Shown here in pieces: positions 57,073 to 64,000 of a DNA stretch of 64,000 bases. The DNA comes from Corynebacterium sp. SCR221107. Its GTDB lineage: Bacteria > Actinomycetota > Actinomycetes > Mycobacteriales > Mycobacteriaceae. Position numbers and translations under genes: made by a program. The stretch spans positions 2,852,001 through 2,916,000 of the forward strand of contig NZ_CP115670.1 of the NCBI RefSeq assembly GCF_027886475.1, written 5' to 3'. The stretch's first letter is position 1. Each line of letters starts with the position of its first letter. The notes beneath the pieces were generated by a model. That model saw only the letters and a program-made list of their open reading frames with translations. It ran no database searches and had not been told where the DNA came from.

Positions 57073-57932
57073 TGAGCGTCCCCAATTCCCCCGCCTCCAA
57101 TGATCCCCAAGCCGGAGCACACCAGGCTCCAACACATCAGGCTCTAGGTCCCCAGACTGCACCAACCGGCCCGGGCCCTACCCCGCTCATCGAGCTCAAG
57201 GACGTGGACAAGGTTTACCCCGGCGGCTTCCAGGCTCTCCATGAGATCAACTTGGCGGTGGCTCCCGGTGAGGTCATCGCGATCGTCGGGCCCTCCGGCT
57301 GTGGCAAGTCGACCCTGCTCAAGACCGTCAACGGCCTTGAGGACATCCAGGGTGGCACCATTTCGCTCGATGGCGTAGTCATTTCCGCCGGTGACCCGAA
57401 AGCGGTCAAGACTAAGTGGAAAGACGTGCGCACCCAGGTCGGCATGGTTTTCCAGAACTACGAGCTCTTTCCACACTTGACGGTGCTGAAGAATCTCCTG
57501 CTCGCCCCGAAGGTCGTGCAGGGCGCGGATCAGAAGGAGGCCGAGCAGCGCGCATTGGCACTGCTCGAGCGCGTCGGCTTGGCACATAAGGCCCACGCGA
57601 AGCCCCGTGAGCTCTCCGGTGGCCAAAAGCAGCGCGTTGCGATTGTGCGAGCGCTCATGATGCAGCCGAAGGCCTTGCTCTTGGATGAGATCACAGCCAG
57701 CCTCGACCCAGAGATCGTCCGCGAGGTCTTAGACGTGGTGATGAACCTGGCCAAGGAAGGCATGACCATGCTGGTGGTCACCCATGAGATGCCCTTCGCC
57801 CGTGCCGTTGCCGACCGCATCGTATTCATGGACGCCGGCCGCATCGTTGAGGTGGCCCCGCCGAAGCAGTTCTTCACCAACCCTTCCTCGCCGCGCGCAC
57901 AGGCGTTCCTGAACACCTTCGTATTCGAGTAA
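57072..57932 (+). CDS. Amino-acid ABC transporter ATPase
   Basis: The 286-residue ATPase of the importer. A Pro/Gln/Ala-rich stretch of about 35 residues precedes IELKDVDKVYPGGFQAL. Walker A is GPSGCGKST, the Q-loop VFQNYELFPHLTV, the signature LSGGQKQRVAIVRAL and the switch VVTHEM. Walker B reads LLLDEITASLD, with Ile-Thr where most have Pro-Thr. The GTG start shares one base with the permease stop. It is the last gene of the operon. The family is that of GluA/GlnQ. Confidence 0.93.
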   Translation: MSVPNSPASNDPQAGAHQAPTHQALGPQTAPTGPGPTPLIELKDVDKVYPGGFQALHEINLAVAPGEVIAIVGPSGCGKSTLLKTVNGLEDIQGGTISLDGVVISAGDPKAVKTKWKDVRTQVGMVFQNYELFPHLTVLKNLLLAPKVVQGADQKEAEQRALALLERVGLAHKAHAKPRELSGGQKQRVAIVRALMMQPKALLLDEITASLDPEIVREVLDVVMNLAKEGMTMLVVTHEMPFARAVADRIVFMDAGRIVEVAPPKQFFTNPSSPRAQAFLNTFVFE

Positions 57933-57934
57933 TT

Positions 57935-57947
57935 GCTTGCCGACGCC
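57935..57947 (+). repeat. GCTTNCCGACG repeat, copy 17
   Basis: Reads GCTTGCCGACGCC, two bases after the ATPase stop codon. Confidence 0.77.
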
Positions 57948-57981
57948 CACGCGGTGGCTTCATTCCCACGATGCACGGCTA

Positions 57982-59742
57982 CTACCTGGAGTGATCCCGG
58001 TACCCCTCCTGCGCCTCGGTAAGCAGATGCTGCGGATCGAGGTGGCTGAGGCTTTCCTTGACGAACGCAACCAACGTGGGGTGCGGGGTTTGTTGCTCGG
58101 GGAAGAGCGGGTTGGGAATAAATGGGTACATCTCCAGCAGGCTATCGCGCACCCCACCGAAGCGACGGAAGATCTCCTGCAATGGCCCTAGTTCGACAAC
58201 CTCCGGATCCAGGTGCGGGAAGTAGAGTCGCGCCAGGCCCTGATAAAACTCGGTAGTTTCCATCATCGGATCGTGATCGCGCAGCTGGCCCAGAGCGCGG
58301 GCGGCTTCTTCCCCATAGGCGAGAGTAAGCAGCGCGATGATGCTGGTGATGAAGTGCTCCCCGCGTTCGGCGGGCATGCGCCTGGCCACCTCGCGGGCAA
58401 AGGTAGCCGGGTCGCACTCCAGGAGCCTACGAGTTTCAGGCACGGGGATGAGTTCCTCGCCTGTCCACGCCAAAAACTCGATGGTGAGGAAGAGGTATTC
58501 GAACTCGTTGTGGATGGCATCGCCCACGGCCAGCGGTTGGCCAAGCAGTGTGGCCAGTGCTCTTTCCTTGGCCTCCCGCGGATCGTCGTTGAGCATGATG
58601 GCATAGACGGCTTGGATCTTGGTGCCGAACAACTCGGCGTGGGTGTCATTGAAGTGTGCCGAGGATTCCTCCTGCATGGCGATCATCTCATTGAGCAGAG
58701 AGAGCCCAAAGTAGTCGCCGACGACGCGCAGCACGCCCCGCTGCTGGGCGCGCTCGTACAGGCGCTGTGGAATGGTATCGCCGTCGAAGGGTGTGGGCTC
58801 CTTGATGAGGGCGTCGTACCAGCCGCTTTCATAGAGGTCGAAGTCATCATCGTCGTCCTCGCCACCGCCTTGGCTGGTGCTGATCAAACCGGCGCCCTTG
58901 GCGGCGCTGATGGGGTTACCGATGCTCACACTGCCCGCCTGCGCGGGATGCTCATAGGCATCGAAGTTGGCGTTTGCCAGGTCTTCGGACGTCAACGGCT
59001 TCATGTCGAGGTGGAAAGTGGCTATCTTCTCGTTGATGACATCCACGGCATCTTGCGCGCTGTAGCCCATGTCCATGAGCCCGCGCGCGAGCAAAAGAGA
59101 GGTGTCGAGGGCCTTGTCGAAGCTGTCCTCGCCGAAGTCTGGGTAGTCGTCCGGGTTCGGCTCCGCTGTGGGATCGGCCTTCTTGACCGCGTTGATGTCT
59201 TCGCGGAAGTATTTCTCGTGTGCCTTGTCCGCCCAGTGCTTGATGATAGTGGCGTGCTCGTTGCGGAAGATGAGCCGGTAGCGTTCGCGGTCATGAAGCT
59301 CCTCCCAGCGCCCCTCGGCGGCAAGGTCGATGTCTTCTAAGATCTCCGCCCAGGCCTCGATCCCGCCGATATCCTCCATGGGAGTCAGGCCCGTTGCACT
59401 CTTTAAGGCGGCCTTTTTCCGGGCACGGTTGTCGGTGCCCACCAGGGTGATGGTGTGGTTCCACTGATCGCCGAAGTGATAGGTGTAGGCCATGGTGTCG
59501 CCGACCTGCGTCAAGAGTTCGGAAACACGCACACCTGCCTCATTGTTGGTGTCGGGCAGCCGCGCTGGGCACCAGATTTTTTCACCTTTGGAAAACAGGT
59601 GCAGGTGGGCGTCTGCCCAGCCAAAAGCCGCCTGCACGAGCAGGTGCAGTCCGTGCAAGGTCGTTTCAGCCGGGATATCGATGACGCGGGTCACCGGCCG
59701 CGGCGCCTCGTCGAGCGTTACTTGCAGATTCAGGCTAGGCAT
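57982..59742 (-). CDS. pRiA4b ORF-3-like protein, long paralogue A
   Basis: A 586-residue protein. The N-terminal 170 residues have the pRiA4b ORF-3 fold pattern: VIDIPAETTLHGLHLLVQAAFGW, then FGDQWNHTITLVG. An acidic spacer (GGGEDDDDDFDLYESG) follows, and the C-terminal half is helical with repeats similar to those of paralogue B at 59911-61596, for instance EFEYLFLTIEFLAW and EHFITSIIALLTLAYGEEA. No enzyme motif was seen. The ATG is preceded by GGCACAATGGCCAC and no ribosome site, so the mRNA is probably leaderless. Convergent with the amino-acid ABC operon. Confidence 0.75.
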   Translation of the reverse strand: MPSLNLQVTLDEAPRPVTRVIDIPAETTLHGLHLLVQAAFGWADAHLHLFSKGEKIWCPARLPDTNNEAGVRVSELLTQVGDTMAYTYHFGDQWNHTITLVGTDNRARKKAALKSATGLTPMEDIGGIEAWAEILEDIDLAAEGRWEELHDRERYRLIFRNEHATIIKHWADKAHEKYFREDINAVKKADPTAEPNPDDYPDFGEDSFDKALDTSLLLARGLMDMGYSAQDAVDVINEKIATFHLDMKPLTSEDLANANFDAYEHPAQAGSVSIGNPISAAKGAGLISTSQGGGEDDDDDFDLYESGWYDALIKEPTPFDGDTIPQRLYERAQQRGVLRVVGDYFGLSLLNEMIAMQEESSAHFNDTHAELFGTKIQAVYAIMLNDDPREAKERALATLLGQPLAVGDAIHNEFEYLFLTIEFLAWTGEELIPVPETRRLLECDPATFAREVARRMPAERGEHFITSIIALLTLAYGEEAARALGQLRDHDPMMETTEFYQGLARLYFPHLDPEVVELGPLQEIFRRFGGVRDSLLEMYPFIPNPLFPEQQTPHPTLVAFVKESLSHLDPQHLLTEAQEGYRDHSR

Positions 59743-59910
59743 GTGGCCATTGTGCCCAAAAACGTCCCCACATTCACCCCATTACGACAAATTCCTCATC
59801 TCGTGTTCAAGAAATTTGACCACGAAGTGTGAAAGCGACACTCACCGTGCGTGACAACCCGCCACCAGACCGAGCCTGCTGGCGGGTCGTTTCACGCCAT
59901 CTATGCGCTT

Positions 59911-61596
59911 TTAATACGAGCGCCTCTTCGAATCTGTTCCTTCCTCAAGTGACAAAAACCAGCGCGCATCGACATGACGCAGGCACTGCCGCATGAACGC
60001 GAGCACTGCGTCGTCCTGCGGACCCGCTTCCGCATCATCAACGATTCCCGCGTTAATGCGAGGCAAAAAATGGTGTGTGTCCTTGAGCAAGTCGATACAC
60101 TCGGTGGCCGCATCGACCTTGTCGATGAAGGCGACTATCCGCTGATACTCCACCCCGGGATAGACCTCTGGTGGGAAGTAGATCGCCGATAGTTGGTTGT
60201 AAAACTCATCGAGGATGGCTGCAGGCGACATTCCCCGCAGCCATGCAAGCTGCTCGCGCGCTTGTCTTCCGTAGACCTTGTTAAGCAGCCCCACAATTGC
60301 CGTTATGTAGGAAACGCCTTGGTGAGCGGGGATCCGATGCGCCATGGCACGGGCCATGTCCTCCGGCGGCATTGCCAGCATGCGCGCCGTAGTGGCATTG
60401 GCTACCAACGCAGCGTCGTCCTGCTCGGCGTGCCCGTCGGCGCACCCGGTCACGAGGAACAACTCCTCGAGTCGTTCCCACAAATTGGCATGCACCCTAG
60501 GGTCATAGCTTTGGCCGTGGTCCGCGAGGTACTTATCCTCGATGGATTCACGGCTGTGCCCCAACGTCACCAGCGCTAGGAGCCTTTGCAGCCGCTGGCC
60601 AATGACGCGCGCGTGCTCGTCGGAAAGCTCGCGATCGTCCTCGCCTTGCAGGCGCACCATTTCAGTAATCATGGGGTTGGCAAAAAAGTCGGCGAGCGCC
60701 GGCAGTGCCCCGCGAGTGTCGGCGCGCTGCGCAATTCTCTGGGTTACCGCCGCGTTTTCAATATCAGGAACCTGCCTCGCCATGAAGTCCTGCAGCGCCT
60801 GTTCGGCAGCGCTATAGGAGTCAAAGCCGCCATCATCGTCGATTCCTCCGACTACAGCGTCTGCCCCAAATTCTGGTATCTCCACCGCGCGCCCGTAGCG
60901 CCGCGACCACCGCAGGTGCGTGGTGGTCCACCCATCAAAAGGCTCCTTTTTATATAGCTCAAACAACTCTTCAAGCTGTTCGGCGTCGAGCGCGGGATTC
61001 TTGTGCGCACGTTCGCCAAAGCAATTGATGGCAGCCACGGACTTCACCCACGTCGCCTGATGGATAGGACTTACCTCGGCGAAGCTTCTCAGCAGCTCAT
61101 GCGGGGTGTAATCGGAGAAATTTTCCATGTAGTAGTCGAAAAACTTCTCCACATCCGTGTTATTAAGCGCGGCTTTTTCCACCTCGGCGACGAACTCTCC
61201 CCAGGCCTTGGGCCCGCCGACGCCTTCGTAGGCGGCCGGCCCGACGACCTCAAGCAGCCGCGCTGAGGTGGGGCGAGTCGGCGGGGCGGCCAGAACCGTT
61301 ATGTGATGTAACCACAGGTCTACGAAGTCATACAGGTAATACATTTCGTCGCCGGCCTTGTTGACGATGTCATTGACCCGCACGCCCATGGAATCGGCCT
61401 CGTTGTTGTGGCGGGGCCACGGCATCCACCGCATTCCGTCTTGCGCGAATTGATATAGGCGAGCGCTTCCCCAACCGAATGCTTCTTGAATCACACGGTG
61501 GAGCGCATAAAGCGTGGTGTCTGACGGGATCTCTACCACACGGACAACGGGCCAAGGCATGTTTTCGAGTTCGATCTTGAGTCGGAGCGAAGCCAT
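59911..61596 (-). CDS. pRiA4b ORF-3-like protein, long paralogue B
   Basis: The 561-residue protein starts MASLRLKIELENMPWPVVRV. VVEIPSDTTLYALHRVIQEAFGW and LYDFVDLWLHHITVLA give the pRiA4b ORF-3 pattern. The C-terminal helical half resembles paralogue A, for example GVSYITAIVGLLNKVYGRQA against HFITSIIALLTLAYGEEA. The ATG at 61596 is chosen because CAACAAT stands seven bases upstream, as before the other two paralogues; a GTG two codons earlier also exists. The function is unknown. It precedes paralogue A on the same strand by 170 bp, so the pair probably arose by duplication. Confidence 0.75.
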   Translation of the reverse strand: MASLRLKIELENMPWPVVRVVEIPSDTTLYALHRVIQEAFGWGSARLYQFAQDGMRWMPWPRHNNEADSMGVRVNDIVNKAGDEMYYLYDFVDLWLHHITVLAAPPTRPTSARLLEVVGPAAYEGVGGPKAWGEFVAEVEKAALNNTDVEKFFDYYMENFSDYTPHELLRSFAEVSPIHQATWVKSVAAINCFGERAHKNPALDAEQLEELFELYKKEPFDGWTTTHLRWSRRYGRAVEIPEFGADAVVGGIDDDGGFDSYSAAEQALQDFMARQVPDIENAAVTQRIAQRADTRGALPALADFFANPMITEMVRLQGEDDRELSDEHARVIGQRLQRLLALVTLGHSRESIEDKYLADHGQSYDPRVHANLWERLEELFLVTGCADGHAEQDDAALVANATTARMLAMPPEDMARAMAHRIPAHQGVSYITAIVGLLNKVYGRQAREQLAWLRGMSPAAILDEFYNQLSAIYFPPEVYPGVEYQRIVAFIDKVDAATECIDLLKDTHHFLPRINAGIVDDAEAGPQDDAVLAFMRQCLRHVDARWFLSLEEGTDSKRRSY

Positions 61597-61650
61597 GCCC
61601 ACATTGTTGCAAAACCGCGCCTAGCCCGCGCCCATTTGGAAATTGATTTT

Positions 61651-61663
61651 GCTTTCCGACGCC
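61651..61663 (+). repeat. GCTTNCCGACG repeat, copy 18
   Basis: Reads TTTTGCTTTCCGACGCC, 55 bases upstream of the divergent pRiA4b-like gene. Confidence 0.74.
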
Positions 61664-62022
61664 AAGGTTGCTCGAACAGGAAAGTGGAACCGCGCAGGCT
61701 TCGTTGTTTCAGGGAAACAATCTGTTCTCAACACCCTTCGCACACCTAGCGAGTAAGACCAATCCTGGCCACGTCCAACGTCCACTTGTGACCAAATAAC
61801 TCGCCACAGTTTGCGTTCACATAATTCGCAATCTCCCCCTTCACAGTGACCTTAGGTGTGAGATTGCACAAATCACATTCGACCCCAAACAAAAAGGAAC
61901 TTCCTTTTCTATCAAGGTCAATGCATAATCAGGACTCCGAAAGGTGCGATCCACCCGCGCACATGTGTTCTTGCAAACCTTTGCACCTATACACAAACAA
62001 TCGCTAGTGGTAAGTCTTAAGG

Positions 62023-62036
62023 TGTTAACGCTTACA
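62023..62036. promoter_or_regulatory. LacI-type operator candidate upstream of the PTS operon
   Basis: TGTTAACGCTTACA is a 10-of-14 palindrome with the central CG and TG/CA ends seen in LacI/GalR-family sites. It lies about 65 bp before the PTS start codon. The regulator is not in the window. Confidence 0.45.
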
Positions 62037-62099
62037 TCTGAGGCGAGACACATGTGAGACCACAGGAATCTTGTACAACACAGAAAGTGGGAGACTTTC

Positions 62100-62930
62100 A
62101 TGTCCATGCTCAACGAGCTCTTAGCTCCCGGGGCGGTGAATCTGCACGGCCAGGCGCGCACCTGGCCCGAGGCCATCCGGCTTGCCGGTGGGCTGCTGGA
62201 GCAGGCGGGTACCGCCACCGCCGACTACACCGAGGCGATGGTTGCCTCGATTGAGGACAACGGCCCCTATATCGTCGTCGCACCGGGTTTTGCCTTCGCC
62301 CATGCGCGCCCCTCGGCCGCGGTCAAGCAGACCTCGATTTCGTGGGTGCGGCTTGATGCGCCGGTGGAGTTCGGCCACAAGTCCAACGACCCGGTCAGCC
62401 TCGTGGTCGCCCTCGCCGCCACCGACGCCACCGCCCACCTCAAGGCGATGCAGGAACTGGCCAGCCTGCTGGGAAATAAGCAGGCGCGCGCACGCCTTGA
62501 TGAGGTCGCCGACGAGGCGCAGCTGCGCCAGGTGTTGGAGCAGGTAGCCGGTGGCGCGGCGGGAAACGTCGGCAAGCATGCTGCGCCAGCGACTTCGACC
62601 GCAGCCAAGCCTGCGCGCGCTCATGCGGCGAACACTGTTGCCTCCAAGGGCAAGATCTACACCGTGTGCGGCAACGGACTGGGCACCTCCTTGTTCCTGA
62701 AAAACACCCTTGACCAGGTGCTCGATGCCTGGGGATGGAGCAAGTACCTCACCGTGGAGGCCACCGACACCATCTCCGCGAAAGGCCGCGCCAAGGAGGC
62801 CGATTTCCTGCTGACCTCCGGGGAGATCGCCGCCACGCTCGGCGACGTGGGCGTACCCGTCCACGTCATCGAGGATTTCACGTCCCTGTCCGAAATCGAC
62901 GCCGCGCTGCGCGAGCTTTATGACGTGTAA
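62100..62930 (+). CDS. PTS fused EIIA-EIIB component, ascorbate (Ula/Sga) type
   Basis: The protein of 276 residues fuses two sugar phosphotransferase domains. EIIA (1-150) has the phosphorylated His68 in GFAFAHARPS. An Ala-rich linker, holding a coding GCTTNCCGACG copy (62567-62577), joins it to EIIB (about 184-276), whose phosphocysteine is Cys190 in YTVCGNGLGTS. Phosphate passes from HPr to His68, to Cys190, to the sugar entering through the UlaA channel encoded 10 bp downstream. The substrate may be ascorbate or another sugar acid or pentose. E. coli has these domains as separate UlaC and UlaB. Confidence 0.9.
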   Translation: MSMLNELLAPGAVNLHGQARTWPEAIRLAGGLLEQAGTATADYTEAMVASIEDNGPYIVVAPGFAFAHARPSAAVKQTSISWVRLDAPVEFGHKSNDPVSLVVALAATDATAHLKAMQELASLLGNKQARARLDEVADEAQLRQVLEQVAGGAAGNVGKHAAPATSTAAKPARAHAANTVASKGKIYTVCGNGLGTSLFLKNTLDQVLDAWGWSKYLTVEATDTISAKGRAKEADFLLTSGEIAATLGDVGVPVHVIEDFTSLSEIDAALRELYDV

Positions 62931-62940
62931 AGGACCCTCA

Positions 62941-64000
62941 TGAACGTCTTATTGGCCATCGCCAACTTCCTTGTCAACGAAATTCTCTCCGTGCCAGCAT
63001 TCCTTATCGGCATCATCACCGCCGTCGGCCTATCCGCCCTCGGCAAGTCCGCGGGCCAGGTGCTCGGCAGCGCCATCAAGGCCACGCTGGGCTTCCTCCT
63101 CATCAGCGCCGGCGCCAACCTCGTGGTCGCCTCCTTGGATCCGCTGGGCGCCATGATCACCGGCGCCACCGGCGCCCAAGGCGTGGTTCCCACCAACGAG
63201 GCCATCGTCGGCATCGCCCAGGAACAGTTCGGCTCCCAGGTCGCCTGGATCATGATCTTAGGCTTCGTGGTTTCACTCATCCTGGCCAGGTTCACCCCGA
63301 TGAGCTACGTGTTCCTCACCGGCCACCACGTGCTGTTTATGGCAACACTTCTGACCATGGTTTTGGCCCCGGCGGGCTATTCCTCCTGGGTGGTCATCGT
63401 CTTCGGTGCGGTGCTGCTGGGCATCCTCATGGTGTCGCTGCCCGCCATCGCCCACCCCTGGACGAGGCGCATTACCGGCGACGATTCGATCGCTATTGGG
63501 CATTTCGGCACCGCGGGCTATCTGGCGGCTGGCGCCGTCGGCAAGCTGGTTGGTGGCAAGGGACAGAAGATGTCGGCATCGACGGAGGAGCTCAAGCTAC
63601 CTGAGGGGCTGCGCTTCCTGCGCGACTCCATGGTCGCCACCGCACTGTCCATGGCCTTGATGTATGTAGTCTTGGCCGTGCTGTTCATCGCCCGCGCGGG
63701 CACCGACGAAGCCTTCCAGGCATTCGAGGGCGGTGCCACCGGCGTCGGCGACTACCTCATGCAGTCGGTCACCCAGGGCCTGCAGTTCGGCGTGGCCGTG
63801 GCCGTGATCCTCTTCGGCGTGCGCACCATCCTCGGTGAGCTCGTGCCCGCCTTCCAGGGCATTGCCGCCAAGGTCGTCCCCGGCGCGATCCCGGCGCTGG
63901 ACTGCCCGATCGTGTTCCCCTACGCACAAAATGCCGTGCTGGTTGGTTTCATCTCCTCCTTCGTCGGCGGCCTCGTGGGTCTGGCCGTACTGTCGCTGTG
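62941..64000 (+). CDS. ulaA: PTS ascorbate-type EIIC permease, cut by the window end
   Basis: The first 353 codons of a UlaA/SgaT-family channel; the end lies outside the window. It begins MNVLLAIANFLVNEILSVPA. GFLLISAGANLVVASLDPLG, SYVFLTGHHVLFMATLLTMV and ELVPAFQGIAAKVVPGAIPALDCP (ends quoted) are typical. About eight hydrophobic helices are visible. It imports the sugar while the fused EIIAB phosphorylates it. AAAGGA lies eight bases before the ATG, 10 bp after the EIIAB stop codon. Confidence 0.9.

Larger units (their letters stand above)
61597..62099. other. Intergenic region before the PTS operon
   Basis: A 503-bp gap. It includes a GCTTNCCGACG copy at 61651, a weak GlxR/CRP-like half-palindrome (TGTGA, six bases, ACAAA, 61857-61872) and a LacI-type operator candidate at 62023-62036. 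No gene. Confidence 0.5.

Noticed and set aside
58213..59340. 375-codon plus-strand frame opposite pRiA4b-like paralogue A
   Set aside because: Antisense shadow with no recognisable features.

Overview
The window is chromosomal DNA from an actinobacterium, almost certainly a Corynebacterium. The evidence is the gene order class A penicillin-binding protein, GT87 membrane glycosyltransferase, rpsF, ssb, rplI, dnaB (conserved near the origin in Mycobacteriales), a DUF5318 protein next to the penicillin-binding protein, a MarR/universal-stress pair resembling malR-usp, a class E sortase, GC-rich codon use, and a 16S-23S-5S rRNA operon whose spacers carry no tRNA.

Layout. 1-8.8 kb: a two-component system (response regulator cut by the window edge), a lipoprotein, a class E sortase with a 50-residue membrane partner, a second YidC-like insertase, a TetR regulator, a YeaQ-type membrane protein, a tandem universal stress protein, a 47-residue amphipathic protein and a pseudouridine synthase. 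8.77-10.07 kb: a complete IS3-family element with 26-bp inverted ends and a 3-bp target duplication. 10.3-16.1 kb: a complete rRNA operon on the minus strand with terminator, processing stem, boxA elements and promoter. 16.2-26.0 kb: a GntR regulator with a palindromic operator, a NYN-domain protein, PspA, thioredoxin, a copper-chaperone-like protein, an MFS transporter, dnaB and a GH15 trehalase/glucoamylase. 26.0-33.5 kb: a DnaA-box cluster, rplI, ssb, rpsF, a GT87 protein and a penicillin-binding protein. 34-40 kb: MarR, universal stress protein, short-chain dehydrogenase, membrane protein, lamin-tail protein, tRNA hydroxylase TrhO and an Nei-type glycosylase. 40-49 kb: an operon with siderophore/haem-type uptake genes (FecCD permease, ATPase, binding lipoprotein) followed by two ABC half-transporters, one of them split by a 61-bp insertion; VanZ-like genes lie on both sides. 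49-62 kb: a flavin reductase, a DUF2339-like membrane protein, three pRiA4b ORF-3-like paralogues, a lipoprotein and a polar amino-acid ABC importer. 62-64 kb: the start of an ascorbate-type PTS operon (fused EIIA-EIIB, then UlaA, cut by the window edge).

Two structures are not explained by ordinary annotation. First, an 11-13 bp word, GCTTNCCGACG(CC), occurs 26 times exactly (either strand), 18 of them between genes and often just after a stop codon or terminator; far less than one copy is expected by chance. It has the density and placement of an uptake-signal-like or other genome-wide signature. Second, the gap upstream of the GH15 gene, between dnaB and rplI, holds four perfect DnaA boxes and several near matches beside T-rich tracts. 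It looks like an origin or DnaA-titration site although dnaA and dnaN are not in the window.
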